NCBI RefSeq assembly: GCF_014200605.1
Contig: NZ_JACHCE010000012.1
Coordinates: 66,283-130,282, forward strand
Reading direction: 5' to 3'
Origin: Pedobacter cryoconitis
GTDB lineage: Bacteria > Bacteroidota > Bacteroidia > Sphingobacteriales > Sphingobacteriaceae
DNA length: 64,000 bases
A program made the translations under genes and the position numbers. Each line of letters opens with the position of its first letter. Positions within the stretch are counted from its first letter, which is position 1. The notes beneath the pieces are model-generated. The model made no database searches and had not been told where the DNA came from. It saw only the letters and a list, made by a program, of their open reading frames with translations. Positions 26,168-34,829 of this stretch are shown in pieces.

Positions 26168-27214
26168 TTATTTTTTCTGTGCCGCTTTCAGGAACTGCAT
26201 CAGTATTTTTTCATCATTTTCTATAGACTGAATGGATACAGAATCATTAATATGTATTTTCTTCAGATATTTTGCCAGCTGGTCATTTTCAAAGGCTTCA
26301 AGTAATAAGGGATAAACATAAGAGCTTTTACATACTGCAGGGGTATTTCCCAGCTTACTGGCCACACATTTCAAAACTTCGGTAATAATCTTTTTCTTGG
26401 GCCGCTCCTCTTCTACGTTTCCGGCACAAATTGCCAGTTGTCTCAGTGCTTCGAGCGTACCGCCCCAGGTACGGAAATCTTTAGCAGTAAAATCACTTCC
26501 GGTAATCTCCCGGATATAATTGTTGATCATTCCCGAATCTATTCCTTTATGCGCTGTACCCTCCGTATAGTATTGAAATAAATCCTGCCCCGGAATCTCC
26601 ATACACCTTTTCACCATTTTCGCCAGGTTTTTATCATTCAGGGCAACCTCCTGCTTTACTCCTTTTTTGCCTACAAATTTCAGCTTGAGTATATTCCCAT
26701 CTATTTTAGCATGTTTATTTCTTAAAGTAGATAAACCATAACTGCCATAAAGTTCTGCATAAGCCGCATTCCCCACACGAATCAGTGTTTTTTGCATCAG
26801 CTGCACACAAATAGCCAAAACTTTCTGTTCATCATAAGCTGGCCTTTTCAAATCTTTCGCTAACCGCTTTCTGGCCTGCGGTAAAACCTTTCCAAATTCC
26901 AGTAGCCTGTAATATTTAAGATCTGATCTCCTGGATGTCCATTTGGTATGATAACGGTACTGTTTGCGTTTTGCCACATCCAGACCTGTTGCCTGCAGAT
27001 AAGCATTTTTTCTGGCTGCAATCCATACTTCAGTCCATGCCGGTGGTAAAACGAGCCCCTTTATCCTTTCCAGCTGCACCTCATCTGCTATCCGGTTACC
27101 ATTTTTATCTTCATAATAAAAATTCCCGGGTCTTCCTTTTCTGTAAAAACCAGGCATACTGTCAGTCACATAGACTAAACCAATTTCTTTTATTTCTTCG
27201 GGAGTTTGTATCAT
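26168..27214 (-). CDS. DNA topoisomerase IB (poxvirus/eukaryotic-like bacterial type)
   Basis: A type IB topoisomerase of 348 residues that relaxes supercoils through a 3'-phosphotyrosine. The N-terminal domain contains GFYRKGRPGNFYYED and LPPAWTEVWI; the catalytic domain contains VGNAAYAELYGSYGLSTLR (Arg), KLKFVGKKGV (Lys strand), DFRTWGGTLEA (Arg) and the nucleophile Tyr in CKSSYVYP near residue 298. Such small enzymes are common in soil bacteria as accessory topoisomerases. It is divergent from fmt and converges on the DeoR gene with a 9-base gap. Confidence 0.95.
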   Translation of the reverse strand: MIQTPEEIKEIGLVYVTDSMPGFYRKGRPGNFYYEDKNGNRIADEVQLERIKGLVLPPAWTEVWIAARKNAYLQATGLDVAKRKQYRYHTKWTSRRSDLKYYRLLEFGKVLPQARKRLAKDLKRPAYDEQKVLAICVQLMQKTLIRVGNAAYAELYGSYGLSTLRNKHAKIDGNILKLKFVGKKGVKQEVALNDKNLAKMVKRCMEIPGQDLFQYYTEGTAHKGIDSGMINNYIREITGSDFTAKDFRTWGGTLEALRQLAICAGNVEEERPKKKIITEVLKCVASKLGNTPAVCKSSYVYPLLLEAFENDQLAKYLKKIHINDSVSIQSIENDEKILMQFLKAAQKK

Positions 27215-27236
27215 ATAGATTAAACAAAATATGCGT

Positions 27237-27244
27237 TAACTTTG
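27237..27244 (+). promoter_or_regulatory. TAnnTTTG -7 box for fmt
   Basis: TAACTTTG in the gap between divergent topoisomerase IB and fmt genes, leaving a leader of roughly 70 bases before the fmt ATG at 27322. Confidence 0.45.
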
Positions 27245-27321
27245 CCAGAGAAAGACAGGATGCATAAACCATCACAGAATTCAGTAACAATAATTATCAC
27301 GAATAAACCAAACACACATAT

Positions 27322-28233
27322 ATGAAAATAGTTTTCATGGGAACGCCAGATTTTGCCGTTGCTTCTTTAAATGCTTTAGTTGAAGCAGGATTTGAAATTG
27401 CCGGAGTCGTAACCGCAGCAGATAAACCAGCAGGAAGAGGTCAGAAGTTACAGGAAAGTGCTGTCAAAAAATATGCTGTAGAAAAAGGTTTAAAAGTATT
27501 ACAGCCACTCAAATTAAAAGATCCTGAATTCATAGCAGAATTAAAAGCTTTAAATGCAGACCTCCATGTCGTGGTTGCTTTCCGTATGCTTCCCGAAATT
27601 GTATGGAATATGCCTGCCAAAGGCACAATCAATTTACATGGTTCACTTTTACCACAATACCGTGGTGCTGCCCCAATCAATCATGCGATCATCAACGGAG
27701 AAACAGAAAGCGGAGTAACCACTTTCTTCTTAACCCATGAAATTGATACAGGAAACGTTATTTTCGCTGAAAAGGTAGCTATCACTGAAGACGATTCGGC
27801 AGGTGACCTGCACGATAGCCTCATGCAGACCGGAGCTGGTTTACTGGTTAAAACGGTCAAAGCAATTGAAGCTGGTAATAATTATACAGAACAACCTCAG
27901 ATATTTTCTGCAGAACTTAAACATGCGCCTAAAATCTTCAAGGAATTCTGTAAAGTAGACTGGAACAATCCAGTAAAAACAGTTTATAACCTGATCAGAG
28001 GGCTTAGTCCTTATCCTACGGCCTTTTCGGTGCTTAATGATAAGACGATAAAAATATTCAAAGCAGCATACGAGGAAACAACACCTTCAGTAAGTCCAGG
28101 CACATTTGTAACTGACGGTAAAACATTTTTGAAATTTGCAGCTCAGGATGGTTTTATCTCTTTACTGGACGTACAGTATGAAGGTAAAAAAAGAATGCTG
28201 GTTGATGAATTTTTAAGAGGAATGCGTTTATAG
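27322..28233 (+). CDS. fmt: Methionyl-tRNA formyltransferase
   Basis: Fmt formylates initiator Met-tRNA using 10-formyl-THF. The 303-residue protein starts KIVFMGTPDFAVASL and carries the formyl-transfer core NLHGSLLPQYRGAAPINHAI with N, H and D (EIDTGNVI) active-site residues, followed by the C-terminal OB-like domain (VYNLIRGLSPYPTAF). Length is slightly short but normal for Bacteroidota. Its stop is 8 bases from the stop of the convergent aminotransferase, with no obvious hairpin between. Confidence 0.97.
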   Translation: MKIVFMGTPDFAVASLNALVEAGFEIAGVVTAADKPAGRGQKLQESAVKKYAVEKGLKVLQPLKLKDPEFIAELKALNADLHVVVAFRMLPEIVWNMPAKGTINLHGSLLPQYRGAAPINHAIINGETESGVTTFFLTHEIDTGNVIFAEKVAITEDDSAGDLHDSLMQTGAGLLVKTVKAIEAGNNYTEQPQIFSAELKHAPKIFKEFCKVDWNNPVKTVYNLIRGLSPYPTAFSVLNDKTIKIFKAAYEETTPSVSPGTFVTDGKTFLKFAAQDGFISLLDVQYEGKKRMLVDEFLRGMRL

Positions 28234-28241
28234 CTGATCAG

Positions 28242-29081
28242 CTATAACGCATTGAGTAAAGAACTTAGTGACTTGGTCACTTCATTAAAATATCGTTTTC
28301 TGCCATAACCCATCACCCAGCGGATACCAGATGTCGCATTGGTGATAAAAACTTCATCGGCTTCATTTAAAACCTCAGGGTTGATTTGTGCTTCTATAAC
28401 AGGGATCTGGTTAGTTTTGGCCACTTTCATCACCACATTACGCATTACCCCGGCTACACATCCTTCTGATAGCGCTGGGGTATAAATTTGCTTGTCATAA
28501 ACAACAAATACATTCGAGCTGATGCTTTCACAAAGAAAACCATGCTGATTTAAAATAAAAGCTTCATCCAGCCGGTTCTGTTGTTTATATAAACCAGCCA
28601 TCACATAAAGCAATGAGTTACTGGTCTTATAAGTAGAAAGTTTGTTGACCGGTTTAGTGATTTCATCATATACATTGATAATCAATCCCTTTTTATTCAG
28701 TTCATAACCACCCGGAGCCATTTGTCCGGCTTCGAGTATATAGCCCGATTTATTACTGTCTGGTGTATATAATCCCTCACCCTCCCGGTAAACAGAAAGA
28801 CGGAAACGTACATTATCTTTCAGTTTATTCCGCTTACTCAGCTCTGCGGTTTTCTGTTTCAGGAAATAATCATCAAACAAAATCCCGCCGTCCATCTTCA
28901 ACGCATTCATTCCCGCCTGTAAACGATCAGCATGCAATTCAGCAAATTTCAGTTTGCCTCCAGACATCCGCATAGATTCAAACAGGCCGTCACCATACCT
29001 GAAGGCCCTGTTTTTGGCTGTCAGAATGGCTTGGTCTGCCGCAATGTACTGATCGTTATGTAAAATATATTCTTGTTGCAT
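28242..29081 (-). CDS. pabC: Class IV aminotransferase, probable aminodeoxychorismate lyase
   Basis: A PLP fold-type IV enzyme of 279 residues from the start at 29081 (MQQEYILHNDQYIAADQAI). RAFRYGDGLFESMRM, the PLP lysine in LSTYKTSN, and NQHGFLCESISSNVFVV are family marks. The gene lies 7 bases downstream of rluD, so they form an operon. ADC lyase (folate) is the best guess because a matching pabB is present at 45448; branched-chain or D-amino acid aminotransferase cannot be excluded. The frame extends to 29159, but that would overlap rluD. Confidence 0.8.
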   Translation of the reverse strand: MQQEYILHNDQYIAADQAILTAKNRAFRYGDGLFESMRMSGGKLKFAELHADRLQAGMNALKMDGGILFDDYFLKQKTAELSKRNKLKDNVRFRLSVYREGEGLYTPDSNKSGYILEAGQMAPGGYELNKKGLIINVYDEITKPVNKLSTYKTSNSLLYVMAGLYKQQNRLDEAFILNQHGFLCESISSNVFVVYDKQIYTPALSEGCVAGVMRNVVMKVAKTNQIPVIEAQINPEVLNEADEVFITNATSGIRWVMGYGRKRYFNEVTKSLSSLLNAL

Positions 29082-29088
29082 TAAATTC

Positions 29089-30117
29089 TTATTGCTGTAC
29101 GATGTAGTTTCTCCATTTGTTAAGTACAGAATCGAAATCAGGAGGCAATGGTGCTTCAAATTCCATGTATTCTTTTGTCGTCGGGTGTATAAAACCTAAT
29201 GTCTGCGCATGCAAAGCCTGTCTTGGTAACATTTCAAAACAGTTGGCAACATATTGTTTATACTTTGTAAACGTTGTTCCTTTCAGGATCTTATCTCCGC
29301 CATAATTCGCATCGTTAAATAAAGGATGACCGATATGCTGCATATGTGCACGGATCTGGTGCGTCCGCCCTGTTTCAAGCTGACAGCTGATTAAAGTTAC
29401 ATATCCTAAACGTTCTAAAACGGTATAATGCGTAACTGACCACTTTCCTTTTTCTTCATCATCATAAACGTCCATGACAATTCTGTTTTTGGCGCTTCGG
29501 CCGATATATCCTGAAACTGTTCCGTTTTCTTTGATATCTCCCCAGGCTAATGCAATATATTTCCTGGTGATACTATGGTCAAAAAACTGCTTGGCCAGTT
29601 TAGTCATGGTGATTTCGTTCTTACTGATCAGCAATAAACCTGAAGTATCTTTATCAATACGGTGTACCAGTCCAGGTCTCCCTTCATTACCGGGTAATTG
29701 CGGCAATTGTTCAAAGTGGAAAGCCAGTGCATTGACTAGCGTCCCTGTATAATTATTAAATCCCGGATGCACAACCATTCCTGCTGCCTTATTCACAATA
29801 AGCAGGTCATCATCTTCATAGACAATATCTAATGGAATATCTTCAGGATAAACTTCTGTATCTCTTGGCGGATGAGGAAATACAATAGAAATCTCATCTG
29901 CTGGTTTAACCTTATAACTAGCTTTTACTGTTGCTTTATTCACCAGTACATTTCCTGCTTCAATCGCATTCTGTATGCGATTTCTTGAAGCATTCTCCAT
30001 ACGGTGCATCAAAAATTTATCTACCCGCAATAAGGACTGCCCTTTATCTACAACAATATTAAAATGTTCGTATAAATCCTGCTCTTCTAATTCCAGTCCG
30101 TTGTTATTGTTTTCCAT
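29089..30117 (-). CDS. rluD: RluA family pseudouridine synthase, RluD-like
   Basis: A 342-residue rRNA pseudouridine synthase. An S4 RNA-binding domain (residues about 17-75, SLLRVDKFLMHRM, NRIQNAIEAGNVLVN) precedes the catalytic domain. The nucleophile Asp is in VHRIDKDTSGLLL. ETGRTHQIRAHMQHIGHPL and HAQTLGFIHP are further signatures. Position-specificity (RluD sites 1911/1915/1917) is assumed from domain layout. It heads an operon with the pabC-like gene. Confidence 0.9.
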   Translation of the reverse strand: MENNNNGLELEEQDLYEHFNIVVDKGQSLLRVDKFLMHRMENASRNRIQNAIEAGNVLVNKATVKASYKVKPADEISIVFPHPPRDTEVYPEDIPLDIVYEDDDLLIVNKAAGMVVHPGFNNYTGTLVNALAFHFEQLPQLPGNEGRPGLVHRIDKDTSGLLLISKNEITMTKLAKQFFDHSITRKYIALAWGDIKENGTVSGYIGRSAKNRIVMDVYDDEEKGKWSVTHYTVLERLGYVTLISCQLETGRTHQIRAHMQHIGHPLFNDANYGGDKILKGTTFTKYKQYVANCFEMLPRQALHAQTLGFIHPTTKEYMEFEAPLPPDFDSVLNKWRNYIVQQ

Positions 30118-30365
30118 TATTTATTTTGTCAAATTTTATGGATAAATACACGGTCTGTCAAATTAAAAGAATTGACCCTATACTAATTCCATTTTACAAA
30201 ACTAATCTTTAACTATTACATTTCTGAAAGAAATTAGGTCTGCAACGCGCAGAATCTATATTAATTTACACGATAAGTCGTTTTATAACTTTTTTTTGAC
30301 TGAATATATCCCGAAATATCCCCCACCTTGGCTCCGCTTGTATCAGGACAGCTAAGCAAAAGCTT

Positions 30366-30373
30366 TATATTTG
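30366..30373 (+). promoter_or_regulatory. TAnnTTTG -7 box for the ACC deaminase-like gene
   Basis: TATATTTG ends only 4 bases before the ATG at 30378, the closest spacing in the window. Confidence 0.55.
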
Positions 30374-30377
30374 CCAG

Positions 30378-31256
30378 ATGTTTACAGATCTGCACAGTCC
30401 TTTACAACAATTAAAACATGATGCTTTAACCCAGCTTTGGGTCAAAAGGGATGATTTAATTGATCCCTATATTTCGGGAAATAAATGGCGTAAACTGAAA
30501 TATATTTTACAGGATGCTACCGCAAAAAAGAAAAAACACCTGGTTACTTTTGGCGGAGCTTATTCTAACCACCTTGTTGCTACAGCATCGGCAGCTGCCA
30601 GATCCGGATTAAAAGCTACGGCCTTTGTCAGAGGAGAAAAAGTAAACAATGAAATGCTGGTACTTTGCGCTTTATATGGCATGGAGTTGATTTTCACAGA
30701 TAGAGAAACTTATAAAGATAAAGTTGCCTGTTATACTGACTATTCCGCAGCACATCAGGACACCTATTTTATTGATGAGGGCGGAGCTTCTGCAGAAGCA
30801 GCTTTGGGTTGTGCAGAAATTATTACTGAAATCCCGCAGGATACAGCTCATCTGTTTTGTGCAGCAGGAACAGGTACAACGGCAGCCGGTTTATTGCAGG
30901 GGATTCAAAAAGCGGGTCTAAAAACCAGGCTCCATGTAATCCCCGTTTTGAAAGGTGGTGAATTTATCAGAGAAGAGATGAGCAGTTATGTCTCTACAGC
31001 TGATGAACGGCTGATTTTACATACAGACTATCATTTTGGTGGTTATGCAAAGACAAAACCAGATTTACTGGATTTCATCAGGACTTTCACAGCTCAGCAC
31101 GGGCTGCTGACAGACCCGGTTTATACAGCAAAAATGTTCTTTGCAATTGATGATTTAGCACTTAAAAATTATTTCGGTAAAGACGAGAAAATTGTGGCTT
31201 TACATACCGGCGGATTACTCGGAATTATGGGCATGAAAGATAAACTGGTTCTATAA
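30378..31256 (+). CDS. 1-aminocyclopropane-1-carboxylate deaminase / D-cysteine desulfhydrase family
   Basis: A PLP fold-type II enzyme of 292 residues. The core is WVKRDDLIDPYISGNKWRKL with the PLP lysine in GNKWRK (near residue 36), followed by LVTFGGAYSNHLVA, AAGTGTTAAGLLQG (phosphate-binding loop), and ALHTGGLLGIMG. ACC deaminase and D-cysteine desulfhydrase differ by few residues; the short length and lack of plant-associated context make a D-amino acid role at least as likely. It is a single-gene unit. Confidence 0.88.
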   Translation: MFTDLHSPLQQLKHDALTQLWVKRDDLIDPYISGNKWRKLKYILQDATAKKKKHLVTFGGAYSNHLVATASAAARSGLKATAFVRGEKVNNEMLVLCALYGMELIFTDRETYKDKVACYTDYSAAHQDTYFIDEGGASAEAALGCAEIITEIPQDTAHLFCAAGTGTTAAGLLQGIQKAGLKTRLHVIPVLKGGEFIREEMSSYVSTADERLILHTDYHFGGYAKTKPDLLDFIRTFTAQHGLLTDPVYTAKMFFAIDDLALKNYFGKDEKIVALHTGGLLGIMGMKDKLVL

Positions 31257-31356
31257 AAGAAAATTTAAAAAAAGGCTAATTATATTTTCTTGTCGTTGCG
31301 GTGGATTTTTTATTATTTTAGTTAGCAATATCTAATATTCTAACCAAAGCTAATGT

Positions 31357-32550
31357 ATGGGCCGGAGACGCTTCCTCTTAATTTTTTGTATTCTGGCAAT
31401 TTTCGTGTTTGCAATTGTGCAATGTACACAAGTAAAAAGTAAAAGTAACGATAGCAGGGGACCAGCCTATGCAGGGAGTGCTTCTTGTGTAAGCTGTCAT
31501 AAAGACCTTACAGAATCTGCGGTCCACAATTCTCATTTTAAGGCTTCAAAAATGCTGACTGAACCTGGCTCTGCCGATAGTCTGCACATACCTGATGGCG
31601 AGTTTGTTTTTAATGAGCAAACTAAAGTACAGGTAAAAAACCGTGCCGATGGCCTGTATCAATCTGCCCTGATCAATGGGGCCGATAAAAAAACAGAGCA
31701 TACAGATATGATTTTTGGCGCAGGAAACAGTGCCTATACTTTCGCATTCTGGTATGGTAAACAACTGATGCAAATGCCGTTGAACTACCTGACCAAAGGA
31801 CATCAATGGGTAAATAGCCCGGGTTTCCCCGACAACCAGATTTATTTTGGCAGACCAATTGTTTCCCGTTGTTTAGAGTGCCATAGCTCCTTTGCAGATA
31901 AAAAACTGGTACAGGGTCCTAATTTTTCGATAACAGAAGAATATGTTAAAAACTCTATTATTGCTGGTATAGATTGCGAACGTTGCCATGGTCCCGCAGC
32001 TCAGCACGTAAACTTTCATCAGCAAAATCCTACGGTGAAAACGGCTAATTTTATGGTGAGTTATAAAAAGCTGGCCTTAACACGAAGAGTAGACGTTTGT
32101 GGGGTATGCCATTCAGGAACAGCTATCCGGACGGTGAATTCTACTTTTGGTTTTAAACCTGGGGATACCTTAACAACACTTCCTCAATATAGCGCTTATA
32201 GAGGAGAAGATCCGGATGTACACGGTAAACAAAAACAACTGCTTGAGGCTAGTAAGTGTTATAAAATTGGTAAGGCAGAATGTATTACATGCCATGATGT
32301 ACATGAGAACAATAAACTTAATGCGGCAATTTATTCTGTTAAATGTATTAGCTGCCATCAGGAGGTGAAACATGAAACATTGAAAGAGAAAAACAAAGCT
32401 ATACTGGCAAAGAACTGTATCGACTGTCACATGCCGATCAAAGAATCTCATGATATTGGTTTTCAGATGAGCAACAGTAAAGAAAAGGTTCCCTATAGCA
32501 TACGCACACACCGTATTGCAATTTATAATGATCTGGTTAAGAATAAATGA
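31357..32550 (+). CDS. Seven-haem cytochrome c family protein
   Basis: A 397-residue exported protein with seven CxxCH haem sites: CVSCH 44, CLECH 172, CERCH 207, CGVCH 248, CITCH 309, CISCH 330 and CIDCH 354. The N-terminus (RRRFLLIFCILAIFVFAIVQC) looks like a lipoprotein signal. The spread resembles cytochrome c554/NrfA-related multihaem proteins, so electron transfer or nitrogen/sulfur-compound redox chemistry is possible. No oxidase, quinone-dehydrogenase partner or cytochrome maturation gene lies beside it. The exact function is not recognised. Confidence 0.85.
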   Translation: MGRRRFLLIFCILAIFVFAIVQCTQVKSKSNDSRGPAYAGSASCVSCHKDLTESAVHNSHFKASKMLTEPGSADSLHIPDGEFVFNEQTKVQVKNRADGLYQSALINGADKKTEHTDMIFGAGNSAYTFAFWYGKQLMQMPLNYLTKGHQWVNSPGFPDNQIYFGRPIVSRCLECHSSFADKKLVQGPNFSITEEYVKNSIIAGIDCERCHGPAAQHVNFHQQNPTVKTANFMVSYKKLALTRRVDVCGVCHSGTAIRTVNSTFGFKPGDTLTTLPQYSAYRGEDPDVHGKQKQLLEASKCYKIGKAECITCHDVHENNKLNAAIYSVKCISCHQEVKHETLKEKNKAILAKNCIDCHMPIKESHDIGFQMSNSKEKVPYSIRTHRIAIYNDLVKNK

Positions 32551-32723
32551 TACCGTTTCGGCCCGAAATTTACTTTCTTCGTCTGAATCGTGTCACGAAA
32601 ATCATTAACATTTGTGGCTATAAATTATTATTTCTGATAAAATCATACTTTAAACAGTTTAAACCTTGTTTTTGGTTTTTTAGTCAAAACAGGCCTTAAA
32701 CTTGTTATTCAGGGGCATTTTGT

Positions 32724-32731
32724 TAAATTTG
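32724..32731 (+). promoter_or_regulatory. TAnnTTTG -7 box for lat
   Basis: TAAATTTG, 22 bases before the ATG at 32754. Confidence 0.45.
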
Positions 32732-32753
32732 GATAAACCAAAATACAAGAATT

Positions 32754-34085
32754 ATGTATCAACTTACTGTAGCCCCAGAGCAGGTTAATGAGATTTTAAG
32801 TCAGCATGTTTTAGCTGATGGACTTGATTTGACCTATGACATGGGACAAAGTCAGGGAACATACATTTACGACTCAAAGTATAAGCGAACGCTACTGGAT
32901 TTCTTTACTTGTTTTGCATCTGTTCCCCTTGGATATAATCATCCGAAAATGGTTAATGATGCTGCCTTTACACAAAGTCTTTTGCAGGCTGCACTGGCTA
33001 ACCCTTCAAATTCTGACGTTTATACGCAGCAATATGCTGAATTTGTAAAAACTTTTGGTGCAATCGGTATCCCTTCTTATCTCCCCCATGCTTTTTTTAT
33101 AGCCGGTGGTGGGTTAGCTGTCGAAAATGCAATTAAAGTTGCAATGGACTGGAAGGTTCAGAAGAACTTTGCCAAAGGATATCAAGAGGAAAAAGGGTTT
33201 AAAGTATTGCATTTCGAAAAAGCCTTTCACGGCAGAACAGGTTATACTTTGAGCTTAACCAATACATTACCCGATAAGACTAAATGGTTCGCCAAATTTG
33301 ACTGGCCAAGGGTTTCTGTCCCAACGGTGAAATTCCCACTGGAAAATGACAATCTGGCTACAGCTATCAGCACTGAAGAGTTATCTATAGCTCAGGTTAA
33401 ACAGGCATTTGCCGATTATAAAGATGATATTTGTGCAATCATTATTGAACCGATACAATCTGAGGGTGGTGACAATCATTTACGTGAAGAGTTTTTAATT
33501 CAGCTCCGCAGCATTGCTGATGAGAATGATGCTTTCCTGATTTACGATGAAGTACAGACTGGTGTTGGCCTGACTGGTAAATTCTGGTGCCATCAGCATT
33601 ATGGTGAGAATGCCCGCCCCGATATTATTGCTTTTGGTAAAAAAATGCAGGTATGCGGAATATTAGTAGGCAACAAGGTTGATGAAGTGGAGAACAATGT
33701 TTTCCGTGTTCCCTCAAGAATTAACTCTACCTGGGGCGGTAACCTTGTTGATATGGTCAGATCGACAAAGATCCTGCAGATTATTGACGAGGATAAGTTA
33801 TGTGATCATGCTGCCCGGGTTGGTGCCTATCTGAAAGAGAACCTGGAAGGACTGGCTAAGAAGTTTGATAAAGTAAGTAATGTACGCGGTAAAGGTTTAC
33901 TCTGTGCCTTTGATTTACCCAATGGAGAAATGCGGAATGCATTTATTAAAAAAGGTTTGGAATATAATGTGATGTTCCTGGGTTGCGGACCACAAACAAT
34001 CCGCTTCCGCCCCGCCCTGATCATGGAGAGAAGTCATATCGATCAGGGACTGGATGTAATGAATAAAGTGCTGGCTGATTTATAA
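32754..34085 (+). CDS. lat: L-lysine 6-transaminase
   Basis: A class III PLP aminotransferase of 443 residues that moves the epsilon-amino group of lysine to 2-oxoglutarate, starting lysine degradation through aminoadipate semialdehyde. DMGQSQGTYIYDSKYKRT, FFTCFASVPLGYNHPKM, FHGRTGYTLSLTNT and IIEPIQSEGGDNH match the LAT subgroup. The PLP lysine is in AFGKKMQVCG. ISTWGG appears as INSTWGGNLVDM. The semialdehyde dehydrogenase is not adjacent. A small membrane-anchored protein gene follows after 6 bases. Confidence 0.93.
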   Translation: MYQLTVAPEQVNEILSQHVLADGLDLTYDMGQSQGTYIYDSKYKRTLLDFFTCFASVPLGYNHPKMVNDAAFTQSLLQAALANPSNSDVYTQQYAEFVKTFGAIGIPSYLPHAFFIAGGGLAVENAIKVAMDWKVQKNFAKGYQEEKGFKVLHFEKAFHGRTGYTLSLTNTLPDKTKWFAKFDWPRVSVPTVKFPLENDNLATAISTEELSIAQVKQAFADYKDDICAIIIEPIQSEGGDNHLREEFLIQLRSIADENDAFLIYDEVQTGVGLTGKFWCHQHYGENARPDIIAFGKKMQVCGILVGNKVDEVENNVFRVPSRINSTWGGNLVDMVRSTKILQIIDEDKLCDHAARVGAYLKENLEGLAKKFDKVSNVRGKGLLCAFDLPNGEMRNAFIKKGLEYNVMFLGCGPQTIRFRPALIMERSHIDQGLDVMNKVLADL

Positions 34086-34091
34086 TATATA

Positions 34092-34496
34092 ATGCGAAAT
34101 AGAAAGATTAATATTTTCCTGGGTGTACTGGTTTTTGTTTTGGTCATCTGGATGCTTAAGGGTACGTTTTTTCAACCCGGAACCGGCGATCTTAAAGCCG
34201 GTTTCAAGGAGGTTGCTCATTACAGAAATGAGAATAATACAGGACCGGTTCAATATGTGTTTGCTGTTACCGTAAAGGATACGATCTGGTCGGAAATGGA
34301 AACTTATGGAAATTATAAACCACACCATAAAGGTGGAAATACGAAGGTTTATTTTTTTATGGAAGGGACAGAAGTACCGACAGAGTTAGGCGCAGGAAGT
34401 GTTAATTTTGATGGGAAGTTTGATAAGGGGTGTGTAGGGTTGTACGAAAAAACAGCCATTGGTCACACGAGTATCACCAAACAGCCATTTAAATAA
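34092..34496 (+). CDS. Hypothetical membrane-anchored protein
   Basis: A 134-residue protein with one N-terminal membrane helix (residues 7-25, INIFLGVLVFVLVIWML) and a soluble remainder containing FAVTVKDTIWSEMETYGNYKPH and TKVYFFMEGTEVP. I do not recognise a family. It starts 6 bases after lat on the same strand and is probably co-transcribed, but no functional link to lysine breakdown can be read. A 30-bp perfect hairpin follows. Confidence 0.75.
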   Translation: MRNRKINIFLGVLVFVLVIWMLKGTFFQPGTGDLKAGFKEVAHYRNENNTGPVQYVFAVTVKDTIWSEMETYGNYKPHHKGGNTKVYFFMEGTEVPTELGAGSVNFDGKFDKGCVGLYEKTAIGHTSITKQPFK

Positions 34497-34523
34497 GTTC
34501 CCGGGTTTTTGCAGGGAAAATAG

Positions 34524-34612
34524 AAATAAAAAAGGCCAGTTAGTTTTCTGAACGGCTTTCACCGCGAAAAGCGCTGAAAAATGTTCAGAAAACTAACTGG
34601 CCTTTTTTATTT
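34524..34612. terminator. 30-bp perfect bidirectional hairpin
   Basis: Arms 34524-34553 and 34583-34612 are exactly complementary around a 29-base loop that holds further short pairing (TTCA/TGAA and CGC/GCG). A and T tracts lie at the stem base. Confidence 0.88.
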
Positions 34613-34720
34613 TCCATAGGATTCCTTCTTCCCCGGAAAATCCCTGACTTGATTTCAATGGAATGTTTAGTGAATCCGCGTGTTTGGGGAGGAGACAAAT
34701 AGATGGAGCAGATTGGGCGG

Positions 34721-34744
34721 ATAGATAGATAGATAGATAGATAG
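34721..34744. repeat. Tetranucleotide microsatellite (ATAG)6
   Basis: Six perfect ATAG units in a row. It is the only clean tetranucleotide run seen in the window. Confidence 0.95.
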
Positions 34745-34781
34745 ACGACTAAAGACGACTTAGAAGGACTGGTGCAAAAGG

Positions 34782-34829
34782 GATTTCGATGAACCAATGA
34801 ACCTATGGGTCCATTGGTTCATCGAAATC
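34782..34829. repeat. 18-bp perfect inverted repeat spanning a stop codon
   Basis: GATTTCGATGAACCAATG (34782-34799) is complementary to 34812-34829 around a 12-base loop. The TAG of the YdcF-like gene (34803-34805) lies in the loop, and the right arm encodes its last residues. There is no T-run. Confidence 0.85.

Larger units (their letters stand above)
34497..34802. other. Intergenic region between two convergent genes
   Basis: About 306 bases holding a 30-bp perfect hairpin (34524-34612), a six-unit ATAG microsatellite (34721-34744), a GACGACT direct repeat (34744-34760) and the left arm of an 18-bp inverted repeat. A 70-codon minus-strand frame crosses all of these and is rejected as a gene. 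Confidence 0.75.

Noticed and set aside
34585-34797. 70-codon minus-strand frame across the (ATAG)6 tract
   Set aside because: It is made of the hairpin arm, the microsatellite (YLSI repeats) and spacer, with no promoter or recognisable domain.
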